NCBI GenBank assembly: GCA_963575745.1 | Contig: CAUYUJ010020255.1 | Coordinates: 77,001 to 141,000 of the forward strand | Direction: 5' to 3' | Source: Prorocentrum cordatum | Taxonomy: Eukaryota; Sar; Dinophyceae; Prorocentrales; Prorocentraceae | DNA length: 64,000 bases | Shown here: positions 11,922-23,309 of the stretch, piece by piece | How positions within the stretch are numbered: the stretch's first letter is position 1 | Layout of the letters: every line of letters begins with the position of its first letter | Notes under the pieces: generated by a model | Told to the model about the DNA's origin: nothing | What the model saw: the letters and a program-made list of their open reading frames with translations, nothing else | The model's database searches: none | Program-made: the position numbers and the translations under genes

Positions 11922-12070
11922 TGCAGTGGAGGCCCATGCCAAGACACGCCCTGCGTGCCTCCAGGGTGCCCTGGCTTTTCTTGGGCCTCGACGGTTTTGC
12001 GATGGAGAGCGCGACGTGCCCACGCCCACACAAAAAATCAGTGAACGCCCTGGGGTCTCACGGTCGACCC
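11922..12070. mobile_element. MITE family TACAGTGGAGGCC, copy D, inverted
   Basis: Reverse-oriented copy beginning TGCAGTGGAGGCCCATGCCA, followed by the complement of the interior blocks (TGCCTCCAGGGTGCCCTGG, GGTTTTGCGATGGAGAG). The far end is degraded. It lies next to the 5' end of the decayed LINE ORF1. Confidence 0.7.
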
Positions 12071-12359
12071 TTCGGTTGGGCATGTCCCTCGTAGAGGAGG
12101 CGTAGTCAAAGGTAGTCAAGAGACAGTCTGGGGACAATGCTTCGAGTATGTCTTTCACTATGTTTGCAAATTTCTGTGTATGCTTCTTGAACTCTTCTTC
12201 CGACATCCGCCCGTAGGAGGACGTGCCCGACCCGAGTCGACCCGACGGATGCCGTCGACCCGACGGGGTGCGGTCGGCCCGACGGAGAGCGTGGCGGTCG
12301 CCGGCCCGACGGGGCGCGAAGTCAGTCGCGAGTCGCGCTCCGCGGTCTGGGCGATTTCA
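12071..12359. other. No gene seen
   Basis: Contains repeated GACCCGACGG and GTCGACCCG words (12222-12320). Nothing else recognised. Confidence 0.5.
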
Positions 12360-12540
12360 GAGCGAGGCGCGAGGAGAAGGAGGAGGAGGAGGAGGAGGAG
12401 GAACAGGAGGAGGAGGAGGAGGAGGAGGACTAGGAGGAGGAGGAGGACTAGGAGGACGAGGAGGAGGAGGAGGAGGAGGAGGAGGAGGAGGAGGAGGACG
12501 AGGAGGAGGACCAGGAGGAGGAGGAGGACGAGGAGGACGC
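12360..12540. repeat. GGA triplet tract
   Basis: GGAGGAGGAGGAACAGGAGG-type repeat with ACTAGG and ACGAGG breaks, about 180 bp. Confidence 0.92.
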
Positions 12541-12659
12541 ACGCCAGGAGAGAGGATTGAGCACGCACGGGAGGACGAGGACGGTGAGGGAGGGCAGGAG
12601 GTCGAGGATGGGGACGAGGACCCAGACCCCCGACGTCGCGAACTTTTCGCAGCGTCGAC

Positions 12660-12819
12660 CCCCAAAAGTCTGGACCCCTTCCCTGGGACCGGCTCGTCCT
12701 CCCGAATCGTTTATTGACGGTCCCGGGGCCCAGGAAGGGCCCCCAGAGGCCGAACATAATAATATAATATAAAAAAAAACTCCCGTCGCGATTCTTTCAC
12801 AGCGCGAGGGGGTCTGGGG
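12660..12819. repeat. Dispersed repeat carrying the introner insertion
   Basis: CCCTTCCCTGGGACCGGCTC, then ATTGACGGTCCCGGGGCCC, CTCCCGTCGCGATTCTTTC and GGGGTCTGGGG. It resembles 33386-33520 in block order and sequence. The introner at 12820 sits at its GTCTGGGG. Confidence 0.65.
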
Positions 12820-12977
12820 TTAGGTCGGGCGTGTCCCCTACAGGGGGATTTTGGACGACAAATCAACGATACCCCAAACATACTCCAAAATTAATTTAAC
12901 ATAGACAAGAATCCCCCCCCCCCTTTTCTTATTATTTTTGGAGTGTTCCCCCTGTAGACGGACAGGCCCGACTTCAA
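12820..12977. mobile_element. Intergenic introner copy with 8-bp target duplication
   Basis: The 158-bp element begins TTAGGTCGGGCGTGTCC and ends GGACAGGCCCGACTTCAA, as terminal inverted repeats, with CCTACAGGGGG/CCCCCTGTAG continuing the pairing. It is flanked by a perfect GTCTGGGG duplication (12812-12819 and 12978-12985). The interior is A/T-rich with a C run, as in its relatives. No gene is seen around it. Confidence 0.88.
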
Positions 12978-12985
12978 GTCTGGGG

Positions 12986-13813
12986 AGGCGGAGCCCCCCT
13001 CCGCTGCCTCGCCCCCCTGCCCGCTCCGGGGCCGGGGCGTCAGGGCGCCAGGAAGCTGCCTCGCCCGCGCTGCCTCCGGTCCTGCGGCTCGCGCGCGGCG
13101 GGGGGGGGGCGCGCGCCTCTCGCCTCCGTTCCTCCCTCCCCTCCCCTGGCACCACCTCTCCCTTTCCCCTGCCCTCCTCGACCTCACCTCCCTCGTCTCC
13201 CAACCCTGGACCTCCTCGTTCCTCTCTCCGTCTCTTTCCCCCCCCCCTGCCCTTCTCCCTCCCCCCCGTCCTCCCTTCCCCTCCCCTTTTTCCCCTCCTT
13301 CGTCTTCCCCCTCTGAGACCCCCCTCCATCCCTTTCTCTCCCTCCCTGCATTGCCTCCTCTTACCTTCTTCCGCTCCACTCTCTACCTGTCTCCTCTCCC
13401 TCCTCCCCGCTCACAGGCGAGCCAAGAGAGGGCACTCGAAGGATCTCCCGAGACCTCAAACAGCCCTCGAGACCCCTAACCCACCCCCAAAAGGCCCACC
13501 AAAAACCATCCAGATGGCGCCCAAAGGCTCCGAGGAGCCTTCAAAAGGCTCCCAAGAGGCAGCCCCGAGGGCCCCCAAAAAGGCCCCCAAGAAGCCCTCC
13601 TTTTTGTCGTTGTCTCCTCATATGCTTCTCTTCTAGGGGTCGGCGGAAAGCCGCAAGCCCCTTGCATATAGTTACCATACGCCGAGGCGGGCGGATATGT
13701 CCTGTCTCGGCAGTGGAGTAGGTCAGAATTCTTGGCACGTACAAAAATCTGTCGGGATGCACTCTGTATGAGTCCGCCCCGGAAGGAATAAACAAGCCAC
13801 ACCAGCAACACCT
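12986..13813. other. CT-rich sequence, no gene
   Basis: 13000-13420 is strongly pyrimidine-rich. 13440-13600 has AAGGCTCCCAAGAGGC-type short repeats. No supported coding sequence. Confidence 0.6.
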
Positions 13814-13995
13814 TACAGTGGAGGCCAGTCCACAAGAAACCCTCCACAAGACACCCAGCGCTGAGCCCCCAGCACGCCCATGGATTCCTGGTGTGGGAGC
13901 GTTACGCTTTCCATCGAATAAAACCATCGAGACCCGAGAGACCCAGGGCACCCTGGAGGCAAGCAGGGTGTTTCTTGGCATGGGTCTCCACTGCA
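13814..13995. mobile_element. MITE family TACAGTGGAGGCC, copy B
   Basis: The 182-bp copy starts TACAGTGGAGGCCAGTCCAC and ends CATGGGTCTCCACTGCA, with the same interior blocks as copy A. Both inverted ends are recognisable. Confidence 0.8.
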
Positions 13996-14852
13996 CTGAC
14001 GCCCGAGCGGATTTCCTGGGTCGGTGCTGGGCCCGCTCCCCACGCCCCTCCCTTGGCGCGCGAGCGGCGCCGCAAGCGCCGTCGATGTCTGAGTTTTTTC
14101 TGTTTTCCGACATTGAATTAACAGTCAGTCGACTGTCGAGGCGATCGGCCAGGCGGTAGCTGCTGCACTCAGAAGCTCCGCTCGAGGCCCTCGACGTTGA
14201 CGCCGGTCGACACGACGCGAACCTACCGTGTTGCCCTTGACTCGGGTTTCGGCTTTCGGACCCTAACTCGGGCCTCGGACGGCCATTCGGGACGATCCGG
14301 GCACCGACGACATCGTCCGCACACCTTACCGTAGAGAATTAATGCTGACCCCCAATACCCGTGGGCATCCACGGGGGCAGCAAAGAGAACACGGAGCGAA
14401 CCGACGGCGAAACCGAGACCTGCCAGAAGCGACAGGTCGCGGGCAAACTATAGTGGCGCAACGGCGCCGCGAGACGACGCCATGGCCGACACCCAACCAG
14501 ACCAACCGCACGCAACCGACTGTGATTGGGAGGCCCACAGAAACTGCACGAACAAAAACGTAAACTTTCGGAAGTCCGCGCGGACCGAGGAGGCCCCCAG
14601 GAAGCCCCAAAGAGGCCCCCAGAGGTTCCCCAAGAGGCCTCACCCATGGACTTCTTGCCTCGTCGGGGGGGTCGGCGGAATGGCGTAAGCCTCTTCTGGC
14701 CATCGCTCGGACGTCCATTCCATGTGCTTCTCTCGGCTTCGTGCGTGGCTTCTTCGCCAAATGATCAAGGATGCTCCTCGACGGTCCTCGCCGAAGGAAA
14801 CGTGCACACGTCCGAGCGATGCCAAGTCCTGGGTGGGCATCACCTCTCGAGA
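13996..14852. other. No gene seen; partial MITE end
   Basis: The start (about 14005-14060) resembles one end of the GTCCGCGCGGAC family. GTCCGCGCGGACC also occurs at 14576. AGGCCCCCAGAGG-type short repeats are present. Nothing else recognised. Confidence 0.5.
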
Positions 14853-15014
14853 GTCCGCGCGGACTTCTCGGACCGGCGCTGGGCCCCCCTCCCTGCTGGC
14901 GCGCTACGAGCGCCAGGGGTGGCTCCTCCTCCTCCTCCTCCTCCTCCTCCTCCTCCTCATCCTCCTAGGCGTGGGCTTGGAGCTCCAGCGCCAATCCGAG
15001 AAATCTGCGCGGAC
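14853..15014. mobile_element. MITE-like element with GTCCGCGCGGAC ends, copy 1
   Basis: Inverted ends of about 30 bp: GTCCGCGCGGACTTCTCGGA with CGGCGCTGG on the left, and CCAGCGCCAATCCGAGAAAT with CTGCGCGGAC on the right. A CTC microsatellite fills the middle. The outer 12 bases of each end are themselves palindromic. Confidence 0.65.
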
Positions 15015-15135
15015 CTCCGACGGTTTCTTGTTGTGCCACTGGTTTGGTTCCCCGATGTGACGCGGCCGAAGCGGCCGAACCCCGGACACGGGTGGGGCCA
15101 CCCACCTCGGTGGCACTCATTGGGCGGGGCGGGGG

Positions 15136-15985
15136 CTGTTGATGATGATGATGCTGCTGCTGCTGCTGATGATGATGATGATTATTATGGTCATGATGAT
15201 AATGCTGCTGCTGATGATGATTATGGCCATGATGCTGCTGCTGCTGATGATGATGATGCCTATGATGCTGCTGATGCTGCTGATGATGACGATGCTTATG
15301 ATACTTCTGATACTGATGCTTCTGAACGGGATAATGATGATGATGATACTGATGCTGATGATGGTGATGGTGATGATGGTGCTGCTGCTGCTGATGATGA
15401 TGATGATGCTGAGAGTGGTGATTATGGTGATGATGGTGATGGTAATGAAGATGAGACGCTCGAGATGATGCTGCTGATGATGATGATGATGATGAAGATG
15501 ATGATGACTATGATGATGGTGATGACAGCGCTGATGAGGATGATAATGGTGATGATGATGATGGTGATGGTACTGATGATGATGACGATGCTGATGCCAA
15601 TGTTTTTAAATAATGATAATGGTGATGCTGGCAATGATGGTGATGCGATGATGATGGTGCTACTGCTGATGATGATGAATATGCTGCTGCTGCTGCTGGT
15701 GATGGTCATGGTGATGATGCTGATGCTGACGATGATGATGATGATGATGATGATGCTGCTGCTGATGATGATGCTGATGATGATGATGATGATGATAGTG
15801 GTGGTTGTGATGCTGATGATGAAGACATGGATGATGATGATACTGATTGTGCTGGTGATGCTGATGAAAAACGATGATACTTATGATGATGCTGATGATG
15901 ATGATGATGCTGATGTCGATGATGATGGTGATGATGCTGGTGGTTGTGGTCATGATGATGCTGCTGTCGCTGATTATGATGATGA
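15136..15985. repeat. GAT/GCT triplet tract
   Basis: About 850 bp of TGATGATGATGCTGCTG-type repeats with interruptions (CATGATG, TTATGATG). Encodes only Asp/Met/His runs; no gene. Confidence 0.93.
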
Positions 15986-16029
15986 TGAGGAAAAGGATGA
16001 ACATGGTAGCAACGACGAGGAAGAGGATG

Positions 16030-16400
16030 CGAACGAGGAGGCAAACGGGATTAAGGGGGGGGGGAAGGAGGATGAGGAGAAGAAGGCGGAGGAGGAAGGG
16101 GAAGAGGAGGAATAGGAGGGGTAAGAGGTGGAAGAGGAGGAGGAGGAGGAGGGAGCAGGAGGAGGAGGAGGAGGAAGAGGAGGAGGGGGAGGGGAAGGAG
16201 GAGGAGGAGAGGAGAACGGGAAGTAGAAGAAAAAGGAGGGGAACGCGGAGGAGGAGGAGGAGGAGGAGGAGGAGGAGGAGGAGGAGAAGGAGGAAAGGTG
16301 GGAGATGATGAGGAGGCGGCGGAGAGGAACGAGGAGGAGGAGGAGAACCATGAGGAAAAGCAGAAGGAGGAGAATGAGGCAAGGAGGCTGCCAGGTGGGC
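16030..16400. repeat. GGA/GAA purine tract
   Basis: AGGAGGAGGAAGAGG repeats with short breaks, directly after the GAT tract and before the GTC tract. Together the three make about 3 kb of triplet DNA. Confidence 0.9.
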
Positions 16401-16514
16401 TCTCCTCCCCGCGCGCGCGCGGGGGTGTTCGGTCCTCCCCGCGCAGCCTGGGAGGTCCTCGCGCGCCGCCGCTCACCAGTGCGCTCCGCCTCCCCCGCCT
16501 CCTGTTCCAACCTC

Positions 16515-16561
16515 CTCCGTCGTCGTGCGGCGTCCGTCGTCCGTCGTCCGTCGTCCGTCGT

Positions 16562-16632
<71 letters not shown>

Positions 16633-17124
16633 CGTCGTCCGTTGTCGTCGTCTCCTCGTACTCGTCATCGTAGTCGTCGTCCGTCGTCCGCCGTCGTCCA
16701 TCTCCTCGTACTCGTGGTCGTGGTCGTCGTCGTCGTCGTCGTCGTCGTGGTCGTCGTCGTCGTCCGTCGCCCGTCGTCCGTTGTCGACATCTCCTCGTAC
16801 TCGTCATCGTCGTCGTCGTCGTCGACCGTCGTCCGCCGTCGTCCGTCTCCTCGTACTCGTTGTCGTCGTCGTCGTCGTCGTCGTCGTCGACGTCGTCGTC
16901 CGTCGTCGTCTACTCGTACTCATCGTCGTCGTCGTCGTCGACGTCGTCGTCGTCCGTCGTCCGTCCTCCGTCGTCGTCGTCTCCTCGTACTCGTTGTCGT
17001 CGTCGTCGTCGTCGTCGTCGTCGTCCGTCATCCGACGTCGGTCGTCGTCGTCGTCGTCATCGACATCGTTTTCTCCTTGTACTAGTTGTTGTGGTCGTCG
17101 TCGTCTCCTCGTACTCGTCGTCGT

Positions 17125-17163
<39 letters not shown>

Positions 17164-17436
17164 TCGACATCGTTATCTCCTTGTACTCGTCGTCGTCGTC
17201 GTCGTCCGTCGTCCGCCGTCCTCCGTCTCCTCGTACTCGTCGTGGTCGTCGCGGTCACCCGTCGTCCGTCGTCCGTCGTCGACATCTCCTCGTGCTCGTC
17301 GTCGTCGTCGTCGTCGTCGTCCGTCGTCCCTTCGCCGTCGTCGTCGTCTCCTCGTACTCGTCGGCGTCGTCGACGTCGTCGTCGTCGTCGTCGTCGCCGT
17401 CATCTGACGTCCGTCGTCCGTCGTCCGTCGCCGTCG

Positions 17437-17487
<51 letters not shown>

Positions 17488-17783
17488 TCGTCTCCTCGTA
17501 CTCGTCGTCGTTGTCATCGTCGTCGTCTCCTCGTACTCTTCGTCGTCATCGACGTCTTTGTCGTCGTCCGTCGTCCGTCGTCCGTCGTCCAGCGTACGTC
17601 GTCGTCATCGTCGTCGACGTCGATATCTCATTGTACTCGTCGTCGTCGTCATCGACATCCTTTTCTCCTTGTACTCGTCGTCGTCGTCGTCGTCCGTCGT
17701 CGTCGTCGTCGTCCGTCGTCCGTCGCCGTCGCCGTCGTCGTCAGCGTCGTCGTCGTCGTCATCGTCGTACTCGTCATTGTCGT

Positions 17784-17821
<38 letters not shown>

Positions 17822-17920
17822 TCCTCGTACTCCTCGTCGTCGTCGTCGTCGTTGTCGTTATCATCGTCGTCGTCATCGTCGTCGTCCGTCGTCCGTCGTC
17901 CGTCGCCCGCCGTCAGTCGT

Positions 17921-17966
<46 letters not shown>

Positions 17967-18235
17967 TCTCCTCGTACTTGTGGTGGTCGTCGTCGACGTC
18001 GTCGTCGTCGTCTGCTCCTACTCCTCGTCGTCGTCGTCGTCGTCGTCCGTCGTCCGTCGCCGTCGTCCGTTGTCGTCGTCTCCTCGTACTCGTCATCGTC
18101 CGTCGTCGTCGTCGTCGTCGTCGTCGTCCGTCTTCCGCCGTCGTCCGTCTCCTCGGACTCCTCGTCGTCGTCGTCTCCTCGTACTCCTCGTCGTCGTCGT
18201 CGTCCTCGTCCGTCGTCCGTCGTCGTCGTCATCTA
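16515..18235. repeat. 1.7-kb GTC/GAC triplet tract
   Basis: Almost pure CGT/GTC triplets broken by CTCCTCGTACTCGTCG and CCGTCGTCCGTCG variants. It is stop-poor in several frames, so apparent proteins of Arg, Ser, Val, Asp or Thr runs are artefacts. Confidence 0.95.
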
Positions 18236-18574
18236 TCCCTTCTGCGTTCGGTGTCGTCGTCGCCGTCATCTGTCTCGACGTAGGGAAGAGTGAGACGAAA
18301 CCGGGACGAAGATAAGATCGTGTGGGGACTTGTCGGGGATCTCTGAGATGCGCGGGCTCTGGAGGATGCATCGGGCGCCGCGGCCTCCTCAGAGCGTGCG
18401 GGGACGTGACGCTTCGAGAGCGTTCCGGGAAGGTCACTCGGGCGAAGGGTCACACCTAGGTGTAGCCGATTCCGCCCCACCTCCGCCTCCCCCCCTCGAC
18501 CCGGGCCCGTTCGCCCGCGTCCTCCCCCCTGCGCCGCCTGGCAGAAGAACTGGCATACGCCTGCACTGTCGACG
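18236..18574. repeat. Dispersed repeat, related to 36785-36865
   Basis: GGGGATCTCTGAGATGCGCG, GGAGGATGCATCGGGCGCCG and GAGAGCGTTCCGG here; GGGGATCTCCGAGATCCGTT, GGAGGATGTATCGGGCGCCG and GAGAGCGTTCCGG there. No gene seen. Confidence 0.6.
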
Positions 18575-18697
18575 GTCCGAGCGGACTTCTGGGGTCTGCG
18601 CTGGGCCCCCCCTCCTGCACGTGGGGCGCGCCCGGGGTGGCGTCGGAGGCGCCGCCAGGGGGGGGGGCAGCGCAGACCCAGGAGATCCGAGCGGGCC
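18575..18697. mobile_element. MITE-like element with GTCCGCGCGGAC ends, copy 2
   Basis: Left end GTCCGAGCGGACTTCTGGGG with TCTGCGCTGGG; right end CAGCGCAGACCCAGGAGATC and CGAGCGGGC. GTCGA occurs on both sides and may be a target duplication. A partial relative (GAGCGGATTTCCTGGGTCGG) begins near 14007, next to MITE copy B. Confidence 0.6.
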
Positions 18698-19134
18698 GTC
18701 GAGCAGTTCTGTGTCGGTTGTTGCTCCTTCTTCGATCATCCACCCATATTCCGCCTGCCCCTCGGAACCCGGCCCCGTGCGCCCGCGTCCTACTCCTCCG
18801 CCTCCTCCTCCGCCTCCTCCATCACCCGAGTCGGGCGAACAGTGGCCGCTGCGGTGTCCAACGTGCGGAAAGAAGACGTGAGCAGCATGAAACAGCAGCG
18901 GCGGCAAAGAAACATGAGGGCAATATAGAAAGCAGGAGGAGAAGAAGAAGAATAATAAGAAGAAGAAGAGTAGTTAGCCTGCAGGAACACGTGAGCGCTG
19001 TGAAGTAATGACCTAAGAGCTGGAGTGCAGTCGGAACGCAACCACAGAGCCCGAAAGCAGGGAGTGCACGAATGAATGGACGACAGCATGCAGGAGAGGG
19101 AGAAGCAGGGGAAGGATCAACAGAGGATTCGCCT
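18698..19134. other. No gene seen
   Basis: CT-rich part (18785-18830), then AGAAGAAGAA (18936-18975). No supported coding sequence. Confidence 0.5.
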
Positions 19135-19445
19135 GGACTTCCTCCTCCTCCTCCTCCCTGCGCCGTGCTCCTCCATCCTCCTCGGCTTCCCATTCCTCCA
19201 CCTCCTGCTCCTTCTTCTTCTCCCACGGACCCCTCTCCTCCATCTCCTCGTCGTTGTCCTCTTCCTCCTCCTCCTCCTCCTCCTCCTCCTCCTCCTCCTC
19301 CTCCTCCTCCTCCTCCTCCTCCTCCCTCCTCCTCCTCCTCCTCCCTCCTCCTCCTCCTCCTCCTCCTCCTCCTCCTCCCTCCTCCTCCTCCTCCTCCCTC
19401 CTCCTCCTCCTCCTCCTCCTCCTCCTCCTCCCCTCCTCCTTCCCC
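19135..19445. repeat. CCT triplet tract
   Basis: CTCCTCCTC runs broken by CCCTCCTCC; pyrimidine strand is plus. Followed to 19730 by GC-rich sequence with repeated CTCCTGGGGCCTC-like words. Confidence 0.93.
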
Positions 19446-19729
19446 CCTCCCCCCCTCCCTCCCCATCTCTTTGTGGCCCCGTGCCTCCCAGGGCCCTCGT
19501 CTCCTGGAGCATCCTGGGACACCCTGAAGGGCTCCGGCCTCCTGAGACGTCCGGAAGCCTCCTGGGGCCCTCGTGGCCTCCCGGGGCCTCCTGGCGCCTC
19601 TCGGGGTCTCCTTGGGGTTCCTGGGGCCCCGCCCGGGGCGTCCTGGAAGCTCGTGGGGCCTCCTGGGGCGTCCTGGGGCCTCTCCTCGGATATCCTGCGG
19701 CCTCGCGGGGGGGACTCCTCCTCCCCTTC

Positions 19730-19805
19730 CTCCTCCTTTCCTCCTTTCCTCCTTTCCTCCTTTCCTCCTTTCCTCCTTTCCTCTTCCTCCTCCTCCTCCT
19801 CCTCC

Positions 19806-19840
<35 letters not shown>

Positions 19841-19853
19841 CTCCTCCTCCGTG
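19730..19853. repeat. TTTCCTCC and CCT tract
   Basis: Five TCCTTTCCTCC units then CTCCTCCTC. Pyrimidine-only on the plus strand for over 100 bases. Confidence 0.9.
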
Positions 19854-20792
19854 CAACGGAACGTTTTCTTGTTTTTGTGAACGCGCGTTTCGTTCCGCCG
19901 TGTCGAAAGATCGATCGCGCGGCTGGCGATGTCCTTGTCGCGGCATCCAGGGGCCTCGCGGGGTGGAGGACCCATGGAATTTTGAAGGGGCCCTGGGACA
20001 CACAAGTAAATATACACAACTAACCGGATTCCTTAGTGTTTTCCCTAATTTCTGGGTTTGCCTCCCCCCACACTTCCCATATTTTCTGGGGGATCGACGA
20101 TTCATTGTGTCTGTGTGTTTGTTCCCCTCCTGAAGTTTTTTGGGACCTCGCGGAGCGGCCTCCTGCACCTTCGTGGTACATCGCGGGGTGACCTCCTGGA
20201 GCCTCCTGGGGCCTCGCGGGGAGGATCCCTAGGTTCCCACGGCCCCGCAAGGTTGACGTCGATGCCCTCTTGGTGTCGATGGTGCTTCCAAGCTCTTAGT
20301 GCCTGTGCGAACGGATTGCGTGTGCGGGTATCGCCGGCCATGCGCACCTACATGTATGCGTATATAGCCTGTTCACATGTCATCATGCGCGCCTCTGCAG
20401 TGCGATGTTCACGTGTGCGCGTGTGTGCGCGGGTATGACGGTCAACGTGTGCGGGTGCGTACATACATACACGTACGCATACCTGTTGACCTGTATATGC
20501 TAAAAAAAAAGTCTGTGCAATTCAAGTGCGCTCTATATATACATTTATGTATATGTGTGCGCAATGCCAGTATTCCTTTTACATGTTGAGCCAGCATGCG
20601 TGCGTGCCCAATGCCCGATGCTGCTGGGCCCCTCGAGCCCCTGGCCCCGCACCGCGAGAGATGGGACATGTTTTAAAGGGGGGCGGGGGGAGCAACGACG
20701 GGCGGGTCGCAACTTTTGGGGATACTGAGATGAGATGTGAGGGGGTGATATACAAATATATGGCGAGCATGCCCCGGTGCGCCGACCACGCA
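19854..20792. other. No gene seen
   Basis: Contains CTCCTGGGGCCTCGCGGGG repeats (20155-20225) and a stretch of imperfect alternating GTGTGCG/ACATACA (20340-20590). No supported coding sequence. Confidence 0.5.
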
Positions 20793-22868
20793 TCAAAACT
20801 GATAGCTCTGCGCGCGCGGCTGTGGCCAGTTGGCAACGACGCGCGTCGCAGCGAAACTCGCACCTGCGGCCGCGCGTTCGCCCCAGGTCTGGGCCAGATC
20901 TCCGGGGCACGCACGCGAGTGCCCAATCGAGATGACTTCTCTTATCCACGTGGCGCCTTGGTGCCGCGACCTCTTCTTGGTGGAGAGATCGAACGCTGGC
21001 CAGCGGTCTGCGCCTGCCGCCTTCGCGCGGGCCGCCCGCGGGACTTCCTCCTGCGCCGCCGACGGCCCGCGGCGGCGCCTGCGCTCTACTTGCGTGCGGG
21101 CGCCTCGCCAGAACAAAAATTGCGTTCTCCCGCGCGAGGCGCCGCTGCCGCGGCGCCTGGTCGATCGCTGCGGCAAAAGGGCGCCGCCCCTGCCTCGGAA
21201 TCGCCATCCCGCAGTAACGCGGCGGTCGCCCGCAAATTGAGCTCCGCCGCCAACGTCTTTTTTGTCCACTCGCACGACGTGCCCGCTGTTGCTGTTCAGC
21301 ATCGCGTGCGCCAGCTCGTTTCGAGTGGCCCCCGTTCCACAGACCTGGTTCGGCGCCTCGGTGAGCCGGCCCCTGAAACGGAAATTGCCAATGTAGAACT
21401 CGGCTCCCCCCAGCTGGCGTGCCGCCGCGAGCTGCGCGCGCAGCGCCCCCCTTCGCGCTTCGCGCCCGTCCGCCCAGGGCGCGCTCGGACGACTGCTGCA
21501 AGCAACCTCGCCAACTCCCCCCTCGATGACATGGCGGCGATCTTCAGCGCGTTCTTCGCCGCGCGAAAACCGAGGTCGCCATCCGAATGCGATCGGCGAA
21601 CTCCGTCTGCGGGGCCGCGGCGGGCGGCCGGCGCCTAGCCGCCGCAGAACTCAGGCTCGCGGCGGCGGGGCGCGTCTGGAACGCTGAACTTGCCCACCGC
21701 AGCGCGCGAGATCAAACCCGCGGCCCCGCGCGGCGCGTCGACGCCGGGGCCTCCGCCGCGAATGCTGGGCGCAGGGGGCCCAGAGAGGCGCCCCCATCAT
21801 CCGGGGAGATGCCGGCGAACTCCTGCAACATCTCCCCCCGACGACGTCGCTCGCCGCGCGCCGGGCGAAGCCGCGAAACTCGGCGAGGATGGCGGCCGCG
21901 ACGGCGTCGCGGAATGCCTCTGGCCGCGGGGCATTGGTCGGGCGCGGGCGGAGCGGCTCGCCGTGGAACCCCAACGCGCCGAACGCGATGCGGCGGTGGA
22001 AGCGCGTCTGCCAATGCGCCCAGAGCGCCGGCTTGTGCGAGGCGTCTACGGAGATGGACCTCAGGCCGCAAGGTCTGGGCGCTCCTTCAAATGAAGCGCC
22101 GAAGTCGCGAATGGCGTCGGACTCGGCAATGTCGGGGGCCGCCGCGGCCGCGGTGCCGGCGCGCCTCCTGGCGAGGCCCCCCGGCCCGGCTTCCGTCCCG
22201 CGCCCGGCGCGTCCGGGGCATGCGCGGCGCGCGACTGTGCGCGCCGCGGGCCTCGAAAAAGAAGAAGCGAGCGGAGGCGTTGCCGAACCCCGGCGCGCGG
22301 TTGCGGTTGCCGAACGTCTGGGCTCGTGCCCATGTCTCTGTCAGCACGGGCGCCAAGTCGCCGCCCCGTCAACTGCCGCGTCGCCGTGCGCGTGGATTCG
22401 TCGCAGCCCAGCGTCGCAGCGAAGCCAGTCCACTTTGTGAAAAGATCCTGCGCGCGGGACTAGCAATAGCCGGGCGCTCTGTCATCGATCGCGTCGTTGT
22501 CGCGCAGAGCCCGCGCCGCGGCCGCGAAAAATGCGCGCTTCCTCACGGCGATTTGCGAGCGCAGGCGAACTCGCCGCCCGCGCGGCCCTTCGCGCGCGCC
22601 CGGGCCAGGCGGCGGCCGCTGGAGCGCCGGCCGCGCTCGAGAGGCGCGTCTTCTTCTCGAGCGCGCCCAGGCGCGCCGGCGCTTCCCTCCTCGCGCGCGC
22701 CGCGATAGATGCGCGCGCCGCCGCTTCCTCGCCGCCAGCCCGCGCGCGCGCTGCGGCGGCCGGCCGCCGCGTCTCGGAAGGCGCCGCTGGCTTCTTCGGC
22801 GCGGGCCCCTTCGACACCCCGGCCGGCGCCGCGGGGCGCCGCGCGTCGCGCTGCGCCCCAGTGGCCAT
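20793..22868 (-). CDS. GC-rich block with coding-looking minus-strand pieces, unknown product
   Basis: The block is very GC-rich, so most frames are open by chance. A start in strong context (GCGCCATGGCC) at 22868 opens an Ala/Arg-rich stretch. Further along come FTKWTGFAATLGCDESTRTA near 22.4 kb, VLTETWARAQTFGNRNRAPG and ASARFFFFEARGA near 22.3 kb, EAFRDAVAAAILAEFRGFAR near 21.9 kb, and AEFYIGNFRFRGRLTEAPN with ELAHAMLNSNSGHVVRVDKK near 21.3 kb. These have balanced composition unlike shadows, but they are in different frames and splice sites were not resolved. I do not recognise a family. Confidence 0.3.
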
Positions 22869-23309
22869 GGCGCGCGGCGCCGGGCAACCGCGGCAACGGT
22901 CGCCCGAACTCCCCCGGAGCTACGGCGCCACAGGGGCGGCGACGGCGCCCCGTCGACTGGGGGGGCGAAGACGCGCTGATGGCGCGGCCCCCCCGGCCCC
23001 TCCCGGCGCGCGTTCTGACTGGGAATCCGACGCGAATCCGCCCGCGGCGACCAAGTTGCTCGGAGCGAGCAACAGTGGCGTTGGCATCTTTTCCCTCACT
23101 GATCAAACATCGCACCTCGCTCGAATGGCGCGCTCTGAATTCCCGCCGCGCCAGGCCCCGCTGTTGTCGCGGAGGCGGCCCTTCATTCCCAATGTGCATC
23201 CGTCCTTCTAACTGCCATTCAACCCCTGAGTCTGGCACTCTCTTTCCCGCCCGCCCGCCCACGCGCCTCGCCTGCCCGCGGCCGGGCCCCCGCTAGCTGC
23301 CGCCGCCGA

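Noticed and set aside
15136-16115. Acidic Asp/Met-rich frames in the GAT tract
   Set aside because: Pure triplet-repeat translation with no conserved segment.
16298-18293. Several overlapping frames of 240-480 codons with Ser, Arg or Val runs
   Set aside because: They are translations of the GTC triplet tract and are open in several frames at once.
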